A stretch of 64,000 nucleotides of DNA from Eupeodes corollae (lineage: Eukaryota > Arthropoda > Insecta > Diptera > Syrphidae). The position numbers and the translations under genes are program-made. Location of the stretch: contig NC_079147.1 in the NCBI RefSeq assembly GCF_945859685.1, positions 93,178,315 to 93,242,314 of the forward strand, in the 5' to 3' direction. The notes under the pieces were generated by a model, which saw nothing but the letters and a program-made list of their open reading frames with translations, had not been told where the DNA came from and searched no databases. Shown here in pieces: positions 11,197 to 20,500 of the stretch. Within the stretch, counting starts at the first letter, position 1, and each line of letters starts with the position of its first letter.

Positions 11197-11765
11197 CAGT
11201 CTTATTTAATAGAATTCGCTAAACAGATGAATAGTTATACAGTGCATAAGGATTTATGTAGGCTCTACGTAACGTTGAGAAAATTCTCATTTATAAAAAA
11301 TTCTGCCATAAATTTTAGTTATACAATGCTTATGTCAAAAAAAGTACCAAAATGGAGCAATAGCAATCTATTCCATTTATCTGTCAATATCATCCAATAT
11401 TTTACATTTCTCAGAAAGTGCCAAAGTAACATGCTTCCTTTTCTTTGTAGAAGCCATAATAAGTAATAACTTATGTTTTAAAAATTTTCAATGAGAAATT
11501 CAAATTACACCAAAAAATATGCCTTATCCTTGGAGAAAGCTCACGATGAAATGTAATAGAGCATGAAAAATCAACGACCACAAATATAAACTTCCACAGT
11601 CTTATTTAATAGAATTCGCTAAACAGATGAATAGTTATACAGTGCATAAGGATTTATGTAGGCTCTATGTAACGTTGCGAAAATTCTCATTTATAAAAAA
11701 TTCTGTTATACATTTTGGTTATACAATGTCAAAAAAAAGTAGCAAAATGGAGCAATCTATTCCAT
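11197..11765 (+). repeat. Duplicated left end of the Harbinger element (direct repeat about 170 bp)
   Basis: The segment at 11197-11365 recurs at 11597-11765 with few differences, including the terminal CAGTCTTATTTAATAGAATT and the subterminal TTATGTAGGCTCTA. The 230 bp between them is AT-rich and unassigned. It could reflect a tandem insertion, or a non-autonomous relative inserted next to the autonomous copy. Confidence 0.85.
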
Positions 11766-11842
11766 TTATCTGTCTATCAAATCAGCTGTTTGTCATAATA
11801 AACAAAATATAGAAATTTGTGTTGTGCTTTTGTTGTGCAAAA

Positions 11843-12265
11843 ATGGAATCGAAAACAAAAAGGTCTCGTACCCCGAATTGGGATTCGTCCGATAAAGTAA
11901 GTAATATCATGAAATCAATAAAACTTCTTACATTTCTTTTAGATACTCCTCCGACAGCTTATAGAAGACAAAATTGAAATTATTGAAAATAAAAATGTTG
12001 GCACCAACACGTCCCGCATGAAAATAGACGCCTGGCGTGAAATAACCCATAGGTATGTATGTACAAATATAGATAATCTTTGTTTTTTACTAAATTGTTT
12101 GCAATGATTTTCAGTTTTAACAGTTTAAGCGCAACGATGAGGGAAACATCTCAAATTCAGGCTCAATGGCGAGGAACTAAAATGAAGGCCAAAGCAGAGA
12201 TGTCGGTCTTCCAAAGAAACCTGAGAGCAACAGGTGGTGGATCATTTAAACGGAAGTTAGCTTAG
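11843..12265 (+). CDS. Myb/SANT-like accessory protein of the Harbinger element (3 exons)
   Basis: A spliced frame of 104 residues: exon 1 at 11843-11896, exon 2 at 11943-12052, exon 3 at 12115-12265. Both introns (46 and 62 bp) have good borders: GTAAGT to TTTTAG and GTATGT to TTTCAG. The product starts MESKTKRSRTPNWDSSDK and continues with ILLRQLIEDKIEIIENK, DAWREITHR and QAQWRGTKMKAKAEM, the helix pattern of the Myb/SANT-like domains carried by Harbinger elements. In this superfamily the accessory protein helps the transposase reach DNA or the nucleus. No stop or frameshift is visible when spliced, so this gene may still be intact. The TAG stop is at 12263. Confidence 0.8.
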
Positions 12266-12528
12266 CACATTACATACATTTCTCTTCGTCATTGAATAAT
12301 ATTATTTTTTTTCTTTATCAGATTAACTGCGTTTGTGATTGTGATTTTTAGCTATTATTTTCCATTCCGTCCATGATGAATTTGTTTTTGTTTTTTATAA
12401 GTGTTCTTTTTGTTTCATGTTTTTCTTTAGTTTTGTTAGTGACGTTAATGTTGTGAATAGTTTTTAGTTTCTTATACGTTTCCCAATAAAAATATATTTA
12501 AAAGACACATACGAAAATGAATGTTTTA

Positions 12529-13690
12529 TTAATTGCGAGTGGAAAAGTATTGTTCAATAAATACAAGCCGTGTGAGATTTTGGTTGCTTCCTTCCTGTTG
12601 CGATCTTTCTTGATTTTCAGTTGAATCTGCTTGATTGTCATCGTTCATATCATCATCTATTTAAACAAAAAGTATTACATATTAAGGTTTTTAATTTTGT
12701 TTAATTTTATACCTGTAAGTGGAAGAACATACTGCAAATCAATTGCCAAGTTATGAGGAACTGCTAAGTCTATAATAGTTGTTTTGGCATTTTCTAAGGA
12801 GCACCTCACCTTGCTTCCAGGCGCCAAAGCATCTTTACACCGTGTTACGAGTAGCTATATGAGCTATATTGTATCTTATTTCAGGATCCGTTCGAGGATT
12901 CAAAATGGGGGTAAAGAGGATATTAGTACAAGGGTATCCACCATCCCCAAGCAGACGACCATTGAACTCCCCATCATCAAATCGTTGTTTGATTCTGCTT
13001 TCCCTAAAAATTCGTGAGTCATGAGTGCTGCCTCTCCAGCGGCAAACAATGTCATTAATTTTAAGGGATGCGTCGCACACTACTTGCGCATTCGGCGAGT
13101 AGTATCCTTTTCTGTTAATATAGTACTGCCCTGATGGGCCACCTACTTTTGAGATCCTTATATGGGTATAGTCAATGGCCCCAACCACCTTTGGAAACTC
13201 CCGTATATGAGAGAACTTGTTTATAGTTCTTATCTGGTCCGAAAAAGAAGTTGGCATTTTAATAAGCAAAGGTCTTTTGGTAGCTAATGCTTGCAAATTT
13301 AGCAAAGCGTAGGTTGGCTAAATCCGTGGATGTCTGCTCCATCGTCTTGAATCTATAAACAAATCATAAAAGGTACGGATTTCGAATTGGTGTGAACATT
13401 TAGTACAAACTTACCTCGTTCCGTCCCCAATATCTTATTGCAGCCATTACTTGGATATCTATTGGGGTGTGGCCTCATCTATTGTCGCTGATGAGATCCG
13501 AACGGAAAATTTCAATTATTTTTATGATATTCTTTTTTGAAAATCTATATTTTTTTTAATTCTTCGTTTCTTAGGCTCATTGTCATTGGGTTTAACCTTT
13601 TTTTATAAACTTTCCGACTTATCGGAGTTGGTAAAACGCGATTTAAATTATTAAAATCGTTAATAAATGAGCTAAATTGGAAAGGCTTCA
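12529..13690 (-). pseudogene. Harbinger DDE transposase (HARBI1-like), damaged
   Basis: Three exons can be traced on the minus strand: the first ends at 13415 (donor GTAAGT), the second spans 13352-12713, the third spans 12656-12529 and ends FIEQYFSTRN. The core (12835-13305) has FPKVVGAIDYTHIRI, RKGYYSPNAQVVCDASLKI, WRGSTHDSRIF and LLGDGGYP. These are the Harbinger catalytic blocks, with aspartates in AIDYTHI and GDGGYP. Upstream are RSDLIS and GHTPIDIQV, the usual N-terminal words. Lesions: a frameshift and a TGA in exon 1, a frameshift near 13310, and a TAA just after RNTV near 12833. Confidence 0.8.
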
Positions 13691-13886
13691 GAGAAACATT
13701 TACGAAATAATAACAACAATAATTTCCTTATGTAGGCTCTATTCAACCTCAAAACGCGTTTAGCTTATTATGGGATTATGCAACCTTGCATAAGTTTTAT
13801 AAATAGCATTTTTGCGTTTAGAGGCATTATAGAGATTACATAACTTTATGTAGGCTCTATACAGCGTTTTTAAATAAGACTGTAAG

Positions 13887-14110
13887 TGTTGTTCGAAATT
13901 ACAAGTTTTTGTAACACTACATTTTTTTATGTTGAAACATTATTTAGGCTGATTGGTGATAAGCCAAACTTTCTAATTTAACCCGAGATATTACCTTTGT
14001 AAAATTAATTATATAGGATCAGTGGATGGAATGTTCTTGTCTACTTTTGAGAATTTTAGCAATTACTAGGTCCATTTAAGTGTGTTTGCTTTCACTTGAC
14101 ATGTTCGTAG
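13887..14110. other. Unassigned sequence
   Basis: Short AT-rich spacer between the Harbinger element and the SINE. Nothing recognised. Confidence 0.4.
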
Positions 14111-14117
14111 GTTATTT

Positions 14118-14402
14118 TTAAGCCCTTTACAATAAACAAAAATAAATAGAGAACTAGGGCCTAGTGACTTACAACTCTCAACCATTCCTGTGTGCGATTA
14201 CTGTTATCGGGGATGGAGGGGACCTACAGTTTTAATCCGAATTCGAACGGCTAATTTGAGAAACCATTTTTCATGTCAAGAATTATTTTTGGAGGATTTG
14301 TCAATTCCTCGCAAGAAGCAGTACCCTTGAAAAAAACTTTAGGTGGCATAGGCAGGGATCGAACCCAAGACCTCTGGCATGACATTCCCACGCAATAACT
14401 AT
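14118..14402 (-). mobile_element. tRNA-derived SINE, old copy
   Basis: Reverse-orientation relative of the SINE at 46703-47031. It shares the body (CTAGTGACTTACAACTCTCAACCATTCCTG at 14160-14189; TCAATTCCTCGCAAGAAGCAGTACCC at 14305-14330) and a tRNA-like head at about 14341-14402, where GGGATCGAACCCAAGA is the complement of a B-box. It is more diverged, and its simple-sequence tail is not recognisable. Confidence 0.75.
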
Positions 14403-16494
14403 AACAATAGGCTGTTTAAATCTATGGATCATTGTTTTTAGCATTTAGTTATTTTCTTTAAAAAAATCCAAAATTTTGAAGGACACCAATGGACATGTTT
14501 ATCAGTATGGGTCGCATCTCAGACTCTGTTTGTTTGTTCGTTAAAAAAATATCCTCCTTCAGTTTATTATTTATTTAAGTAACACCCTTGTTTGTAAGTT
14601 GGATCTTCCTTTTTTTCCTTAAAAACAACGCTTAAAGTCGATTGTGACATTCCCTCACTAAAACTGTAAGCCACTTTCCATAATATTAGGTTAGGGGTTT
14701 ATTTTCCCACTTAAAGTATAATTGTGTAGATTGTACCTCAAGTACATATATAGTGAGAACTTAACATTGCCTTAATCCTCTTACTGTGTGTGTCAGATAT
14801 AGTAATCCTGCAGTATAAAAGTGATTTCTAAAATACCTGCTCTTGCGGCACTTGACTGTCTGAAACACAAACCCCAAACGAATTTAATATTTCCAGCGAT
14901 TTGATTTATTCGTACGTGGAGTTACAAATTACAAACCCAGCATTAGTACGAGTACCTTTATAGGAAGTTAAACTTAATTCCCAACATCCCAAAACCAGTG
15001 CATACTTATGGATAGTTTGATGTATATGTACAATAACGGGTACGAGTGTATCATGGAATTACGGTAGCTTTGGAGATTTAGGATTATGGTATTCATGATT
15101 CCCCGAAATGTGTGAGGAGGCAACTACCGTGTAATTGAATCTGGAATCGGATTCACCCCATTTCACAATAGATTTAAAGTTTGCAAAATATTTTAATTGA
15201 CGCAATGATAATGACTGCTGAATTGTTATCCGATTCTACATATTCCTTAGGATATAATTCAGTGGAATTCTAATTTTAACTTAATTGGCACCCAAGCAGG
15301 GAATTTTTATTCGTCTGTGAAAGAATTTTAGAATCTTGAATATTAAAAAACCTACATCTCTTTCAAGATTGATAAAAGTTCTCAATTAAAAAGTTTCAAA
15401 AGTCAAAAACAAACTTATTTAAAGTTCTTAAGAAAAACCTAAACAAAGGCAAAATATCCCAAATAAAGGTGACAGTATTTACAAAAACTCTGAAGAATTT
15501 AATTTATTTTTCCCAGGTCTATGTGTTTTAGATTTCAATTAGAAACACTTACTTACCTTTACCCAAAGGTTTTAAGAACCTCTGGTTTTTGAATTTTCAA
15601 TTCAAAATTAGGTGGCAACGTATGTATATGAACAAACAATTACTTTCGTCCTATAATTGGTTTTAAACCCTTTTCTGATGTATAAAATTGCCATACAAAC
15701 ATTAATTTACTTTTGATGCTAACCCCGTTAAAACCATAATACATATAAGATAAATCTGTTGAAAAGCAAAAGTTAAGGCTGATGGCTACATTTTAATACT
15801 TGTTTATTTCTTTATTTGCTCTTTAAAGGCTTGATATCTCGTCTACAAAAGGGTATAAATTAACAGCCTTTCCATGAATTAAATTGAGTTTAGACTTCGC
15901 ATATGGATGTCTTTATCTTTACCTTTCAACCTCAGATATAAATCAGATATAAAAAAAGAACGACAATTTGAAAACTGAATAAATTGTCAAAATATGTACC
16001 TTTATTCTTTTCATGTCGATTTACAAGCAACCTTTGAATTTTGTATTTGCGTATTTTCTATTTGGAAGTGAGACATCGCTCGGGACTTTTACATTACCAG
16101 CTTTTTCTTTGAATAGAAGTTCCAGGTTACCTGTGGTGAAGGGTTGTATTCTTATTGAAGCTGCATGGTACCTTTAGTTTTCTTTTATTCAGATGTTTTT
16201 TTTATGTTGCTGAAGTACTTTTTCCTTTTTTTAAATATCTTCTAAATTGACTTGAGTATCTACATTTCTAAGTCGTAAGAAAATCCCTGACAATTTATGT
16301 ATGTATGTTTATTATGTAAAATACATTTTAACCCTAGTCTAGAGAAAAAGTACCTACTTTAGGTATCGATTTGGACTCAAATTTAGAAGGTTATCTAACA
16401 TAGGAGTGCCTCTTTATTAAGGGTTCGATACCAAATTACCATCGTTTGAAACTCATTGAATTCATGCCTTGACAAAATTAAAGATAAAAAAGAA
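14403..16494. other. Long AT-rich interval, no gene recognised
   Basis: No open frame with a domain and no inverted-repeat element were found in these 2.1 kb. A scrap resembling the R1k start (GGTCGCATCTCAGACTC) is near 14508-14525. The rest is unassigned. Confidence 0.4.
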
Positions 16495-16546
16495 GCTAGA
16501 GGATATGACCCACACTGAAAACTTCCCATTCCTGATCGTCTGCCAA
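16495..16546 (+). repeat. R1k repeat, terminal scrap
   Basis: The words GACCCACACTGAAAACTTCCCAT and GTCTGCCAATATTTT match the R1k start in the same orientation as copy 1, with a few changes. Confidence 0.5.
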
Positions 16547-16599
16547 TATTTTTAAAATGTTAACAAAAGTCTAATTACAGCATTTTGTGTAAGATAATA

Positions 16600-17430
16600 A
16601 AAAAGGTTGTAACAAAATAAATGTACTGTCTCACCTTCCCTTACAACCCCTAGCGACAGGCAAAAGAGGCTGATCCTGGCAGCAGGAACCTGAGGGTGTA
16701 AGGATAATGATGGGGACCCAAAATGTCCAGCTATATGAGGGGATTGATCTCTATAGAGGGGTGAGGGCCGATGATGGTATTCACCCTTGGAGTATTTGCC
16801 TGGCAATGTATCTAAAAGATACCACCTTGACTACTGCAACCTCCATTTCACTGCATTATTACCTTCAATCACACTTCTTTGAGATGGTATTTATCTACCA
16901 ATATTTGACTTGAATGTTTTTTTTTTTTCTTTCAGGTATTATTGCGGACGCCTGGTGAACTGCCTCCCAGACCTAGAATGCAAAAAGAAGATTGGTTAGA
17001 AGAAAGAAGAAAAAAAAAACATGTAAACATTCCTTGAGAGGGAAATTCAAAACATACTTTCCCGTTTGTGAGGAAATCCCTAGATGAGGAGATAGATCTT
17101 AAAAGAGAAAAAAACAATTATTATTAGGTTTATAAATAATAAAATGCAGTATAAAATAATAAACAAAACAATAATTATTTACCTTCCATGTTGATTGTTG
17201 AGTTCTGGAATTGATTTGGATTTGAATGACAGAGACTACTGGTTGTAAAGACTTCGTACTTTATACGTTTACATGGGGGTCGAGTTGAAATAGACCATTT
17301 CTGCTAAACGTCAATTCTGGACCTAGTTAGAGATTTGTAAAGAAAGAGATGAATGATAGAGACAAAAAAAAACTAAAATATTGTAATATGTACATATACA
17401 CTATTTATCTCTTTTAATATCGTGTTGTAG
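16600..17430. other. Unassigned sequence with a word shared with 56 kb
   Basis: The stretch GATACCACCTTGACTACTGC and the following CAACCTCC (about 16819-16848) closely match 56208-56237, suggesting an old interspersed repeat. Small frames at 16552-16913 show no known domain. The part from about 17130 to 17430 is AT-rich and featureless. Confidence 0.35.
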
Positions 17431-17659
17431 TAGAATCAAATAAGGGGCAACATATAGTGCTTCGTTAAGCATATAATAATTAAGAGGAGAACTCGTTTCG
17501 TTAAGCATCAAGAAACATCTAGTGATTAAGAGGAGAACTAACTTCGAGAACATTCAGCGCATACAAGAACGTCGAAGGGGCAACATCTAGTGATTAAGAG
17601 GAGAACTAGCTTTGTTAAGCATCGAGAACAACCTAATAGTTTCTCGAACCGATTTGAGG

Positions 17660-17667
17660 TATATAAA
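17660..17667 (+). promoter_or_regulatory. TATA box of the LTR-like region
   Basis: TATATAAA lies downstream of three related repeats and about 20 bp before the first gag-like codons. That spacing is too short for a complete R-U5 and primer-binding site, suggesting an internal deletion. Confidence 0.45.
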
Positions 17668-17683
17668 TAGGGACAGGAGTAAA

Positions 17684-18614
17684 AGCCGAACTCGTTAAAC
17701 GGTTGCAGGAATATCTGGAGCAGCAAAATGAAGACCCAGATACGTTTGCTTTCGAATTAGAAAAGTGGAAGAGGTAAATGCAAATGTTGCCTTATCTAAC
17801 ATGGCATAGCCAAATTTGAAGAAAATAAAATTGATGTCCTGAAACAATTAGAAGCCCAGAGAAGCGACCAAAAGCTAGAACAGCAGACTATTTTAGAGCG
17901 ATTCGACGAACAGAAAAAACTTTTAGAATGCAGGTTTGTGGTCTTCGAAGAGAAAATCAAAACTGTCGACGAGCGCGTCGAAAAAATGCACGTTTAGAGA
18001 AAATTGACGAACAAATTGAAACTATCACAAATAAATTAGAAAAAGGGCGGAAGATGAAAGCTCGAGAATCTTCTGGTGAGTGCTCAAGGAAGAGAGAAGT
18101 AAATCCTCCAAGCTTTGATGGGCAGATTCCGTGGTCAATCTACAAGAAACAGTTTGAAGCAGCAGCGTTAACAAACGGCTGGGACGATCACGAAAAATAC
18201 ATTGCTCTTACTCTTGCTCTAAACGGATCTGCAGCTGAACTATTACAAACCATCCTAGCAGAAAAGAGTGGTGACTTCACAGTTCGGGCAAACGCAATCG
18301 AACAGCGGTTTGGGAATAGCCACCTGGCAGAAGTCTTCCGAGTTCAGCTATACAATAGGACACAGAAAAGAGGTGAATCTCTGCAGCAGCTTCAGGCAGC
18401 TATAGAGCGATTGGTTCACTTGGCGTATCCAACAGCTGGTAACGAAATAATGAACCCACTTGCTGTTGAAGCCTTTGTGAGATATAAATCTGGTCTCCAA
18501 AGGGCTATACGCACTGCCGGAAAGCGAACACTACCAGAAGCATTGGCTTTCGCACTGACTATGGAAGCTGCAGAACAAGCTTCCCAAAACGTGCATCGCG
18601 TAAGAAAATTATAA
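17684..18614 (+). pseudogene. gag of a gypsy-type retrotransposon
   Basis: The frame starts with AELVKRLQEYLEQQNEDPD, a SAP-like helix pair common at the N-terminus of insect gypsy gag proteins, then stops at 17774. A glutamine- and lysine-rich coiled coil follows in shifted frames (about 17810-18060). The last open part (17928-18614) contains NPPSFDGQIPWSIYKKQFE and the capsid-like region WDDHEKYIALTLALNGSAAELL, ending at the TAA at 18612. No zinc knuckle is seen. In life gag packages the element RNA. At least two frameshifts or stops make this copy defective. Confidence 0.7.
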
Positions 18615-18900
18615 ATAAAATAAAAAGGAGTGGACAATGATGACTACTTTGTGGTACACCGGACAAAATTTTGTATTTCATTGGAAAGAACATCACAAAT
18701 TTTAACATATTGAAAATTCGGTGTAGATTACATCCACTTGAGTACGATTTTTTAAACAACCCAGATACTCGTAGTACCTAATTTGTAAAAATTGCTAAAT
18801 TTGTTGCAGTAGGCCTACCACTCAAAAAGCCACGCTGATGCATAGGGAAATATGGTTTTGAACTAAACGAAAAAGTTTAATGTAAACAATTGCTTTTAAT
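18615..18900 (-). pseudogene. LINE reverse transcriptase scrap
   Basis: The minus strand encodes HQRGFLSGRPTATNLAIF (about 18787-18840) and, in a second frame, KILSGVPQSSHHCPLLFILFI (about 18620-18680). These are two neighbouring reverse transcriptase blocks of a CR1/Jockey-like element, joined with a deletion and frameshift between them. The catalytic box is not present. Confidence 0.65.
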
Positions 18901-20221
18901 AATTTAGGGTTAAGTTATCATAAAAATCTTTTTAATTTTCAAAAAATGTACCATTGTAATAAATACTGGAAGGAATTCCAATTGATTTGGAAATCGAAGT
19001 GCACTAGTAACAAAATATAAATGTGGGTTGCACTCCTTCCTCTTGTTTTATATCACCAAATCAATAAAGTTACATGAATTGGGAGATATTCAAAAAGCAA
19101 TGGTGCCTAAAGAACAGAATTCTATTCCACAATTCGTAATAAACAGATAAGCATTTGTTTCACATGACACAGTTTTATCTCTGCAATAATAAACCAACAA
19201 ATGAGCATTGCAATTACATAATTTGAATATTAATTACTGTCAGATAAAAAAAAATGTTCAACTAAATTATTAGATAATTTAAATCAAAGGCTTTAACTTA
19301 GCTCTAAAAACAACCATCACATTTTCATTTCCCAAAACTGGCAATAAAATTTGTCAACGATGCGTTTTATTGTAAAAGCTATTATAGTATTTGGTCCCAA
19401 ATAAATATGTCTGTTCCATATGGCAGAGATCTGGATTTGAGTATCCATCGATACGAATGTTATGCGCCCTTTGTGTTACTTATAAAAGAAACAATCATTG
19501 GAGGCAATCACATAAAAAATCTCATCACTCGTTTTATTTTCACTTCAATGGACCACACATTTCAATTCCGTAAAAGAGGACATTGCTACAACAACATCAA
19601 CCTAGGAGTATGTAACATATATGTAACGCCTGGTACACTGTTCTCACTCACTGTTTAAAAAAATAAACCTTCCTGGAATGATTTTCCAACAAATTCCACG
19701 TTCACACCTCTTGTTGTAAACTTGTGAAAACATTTTTTTACTTAACCATGTGTGCGGAGATAAACCTCAAACAGAAATATGCAGGATTTACACGCCTTGA
19801 AATTTAACTCTAAAAACATGTGGACGTAGGAAAGCTGTCACGTGGAAGCATGTTTTTTGGATTTCAGAAGTTGACGGATGAAGAGAGAATAGAATTTAAT
19901 TGGTCTACACAGGTACTACCTTTTTTTTACTTTATGAGCTTAAGTATTTTAAAATGTTTATTTTTAGCAAAATAAGTTTGAAATTCAAAATAATGATATG
20001 CATTCCAATCTCAGTCGATAAGCAAAAAAAGTAGAAGAAGAAATCGACCTTAATCTACTCCATTTCGTCTGCGAATGACCAAGGTAGAATTTCGATAGTA
20101 CGCATTCTTTTAACCATATAACATTTGAAGTGTAGGGCTTAAAGTTTAAGGGCACTTTTAAGAAATGCTTCTAAGGCTTTATATTATGATACCGCAACGC
20201 AGTTAACCATCCAACACTCTT
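18901..20221. other. AT-rich interval, no gene recognised
   Basis: Two overlapping small frames at 19391-19658 (about 60 and 83 codons) show no known domain. A possible short exon ending in CAG before GTACTA near 19912 could not be extended. Otherwise featureless. Confidence 0.35.
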
Positions 20222-20498
20222 AAGGCCCAACTATAATAGACTTAACCGAAAGTAAGCTAATGTCAAAACCGAACGAAAAGTTATCAGAACTTTAAGTAAC
20301 TTAAGCAACTTTGACACTTGCAAATTTGCATTTGCTTAAGCTCAAGCCATTTAAATGGCTCTTATTGCGCGAAAGTTAGCGAAATTTAACGAAACTGAGC
20401 AAAACGTCTATTATGGTTAGTGACATATAAGGCTGCGTATTGGATCGGTCCCTTAAGCTGGCTTAAGCTCCGTTAAGTCTATTATAGTTGGGCCTTTA
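20222..20498. mobile_element. MITE with 24-bp terminal inverted repeats
   Basis: AAGGCCCAACTATAATAGAC plus TTAAC (20222-20246) is mirrored by GTTAAGTCTATTATAGTTGGGCCTT (20472-20496). The 277-bp interior is non-coding and rich in AGCTTAA/TTAAGCT words. This is the shape of a non-autonomous DNA transposon. A target duplication could not be fixed. Confidence 0.8.
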
Positions 20499-20500
20499 TG

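Larger units (their letters stand above)
11197..13882. mobile_element. PIF/Harbinger DNA transposon
   Basis: The terminal inverted repeats are CAGTCTTATTTAA at 11197-11209 and its reverse complement at 13870-13882. The flanking triplets are TTA (11194-11196) and TAA (13883-13885), close to the 3-bp TWA target typical of the superfamily. The element has the usual two genes, here tail to tail: a Myb/SANT-like DNA-binding protein on plus (11843-12265) and a DDE transposase on minus (12529-13690). The left end is present twice (11197-11365 and 11597-11765). The motif TTATGTAGGCTCTA occurs four times near the ends, all on the plus strand. Confidence 0.85.
17436..18614 (+). mobile_element. Gypsy-type LTR retrotransposon remnant (LTR-like promoter plus gag)
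   Basis: A promoter-like region with internal direct repeats (AAGAGGAGAACT near 17481, 17529 and 17597) and a TATA box leads into a gag frame. Protease, reverse transcriptase and integrase are absent. No second LTR or primer-binding site was seen, so the element is a 5' fragment cut off at 18614, where a minus-strand LINE scrap begins. Confidence 0.65.

Noticed and set aside
19391..19658. Two overlapping plus-strand open frames as a small gene
   Set aside because: No known domain, they overlap in different frames, and no splice partners or repeat context support them.
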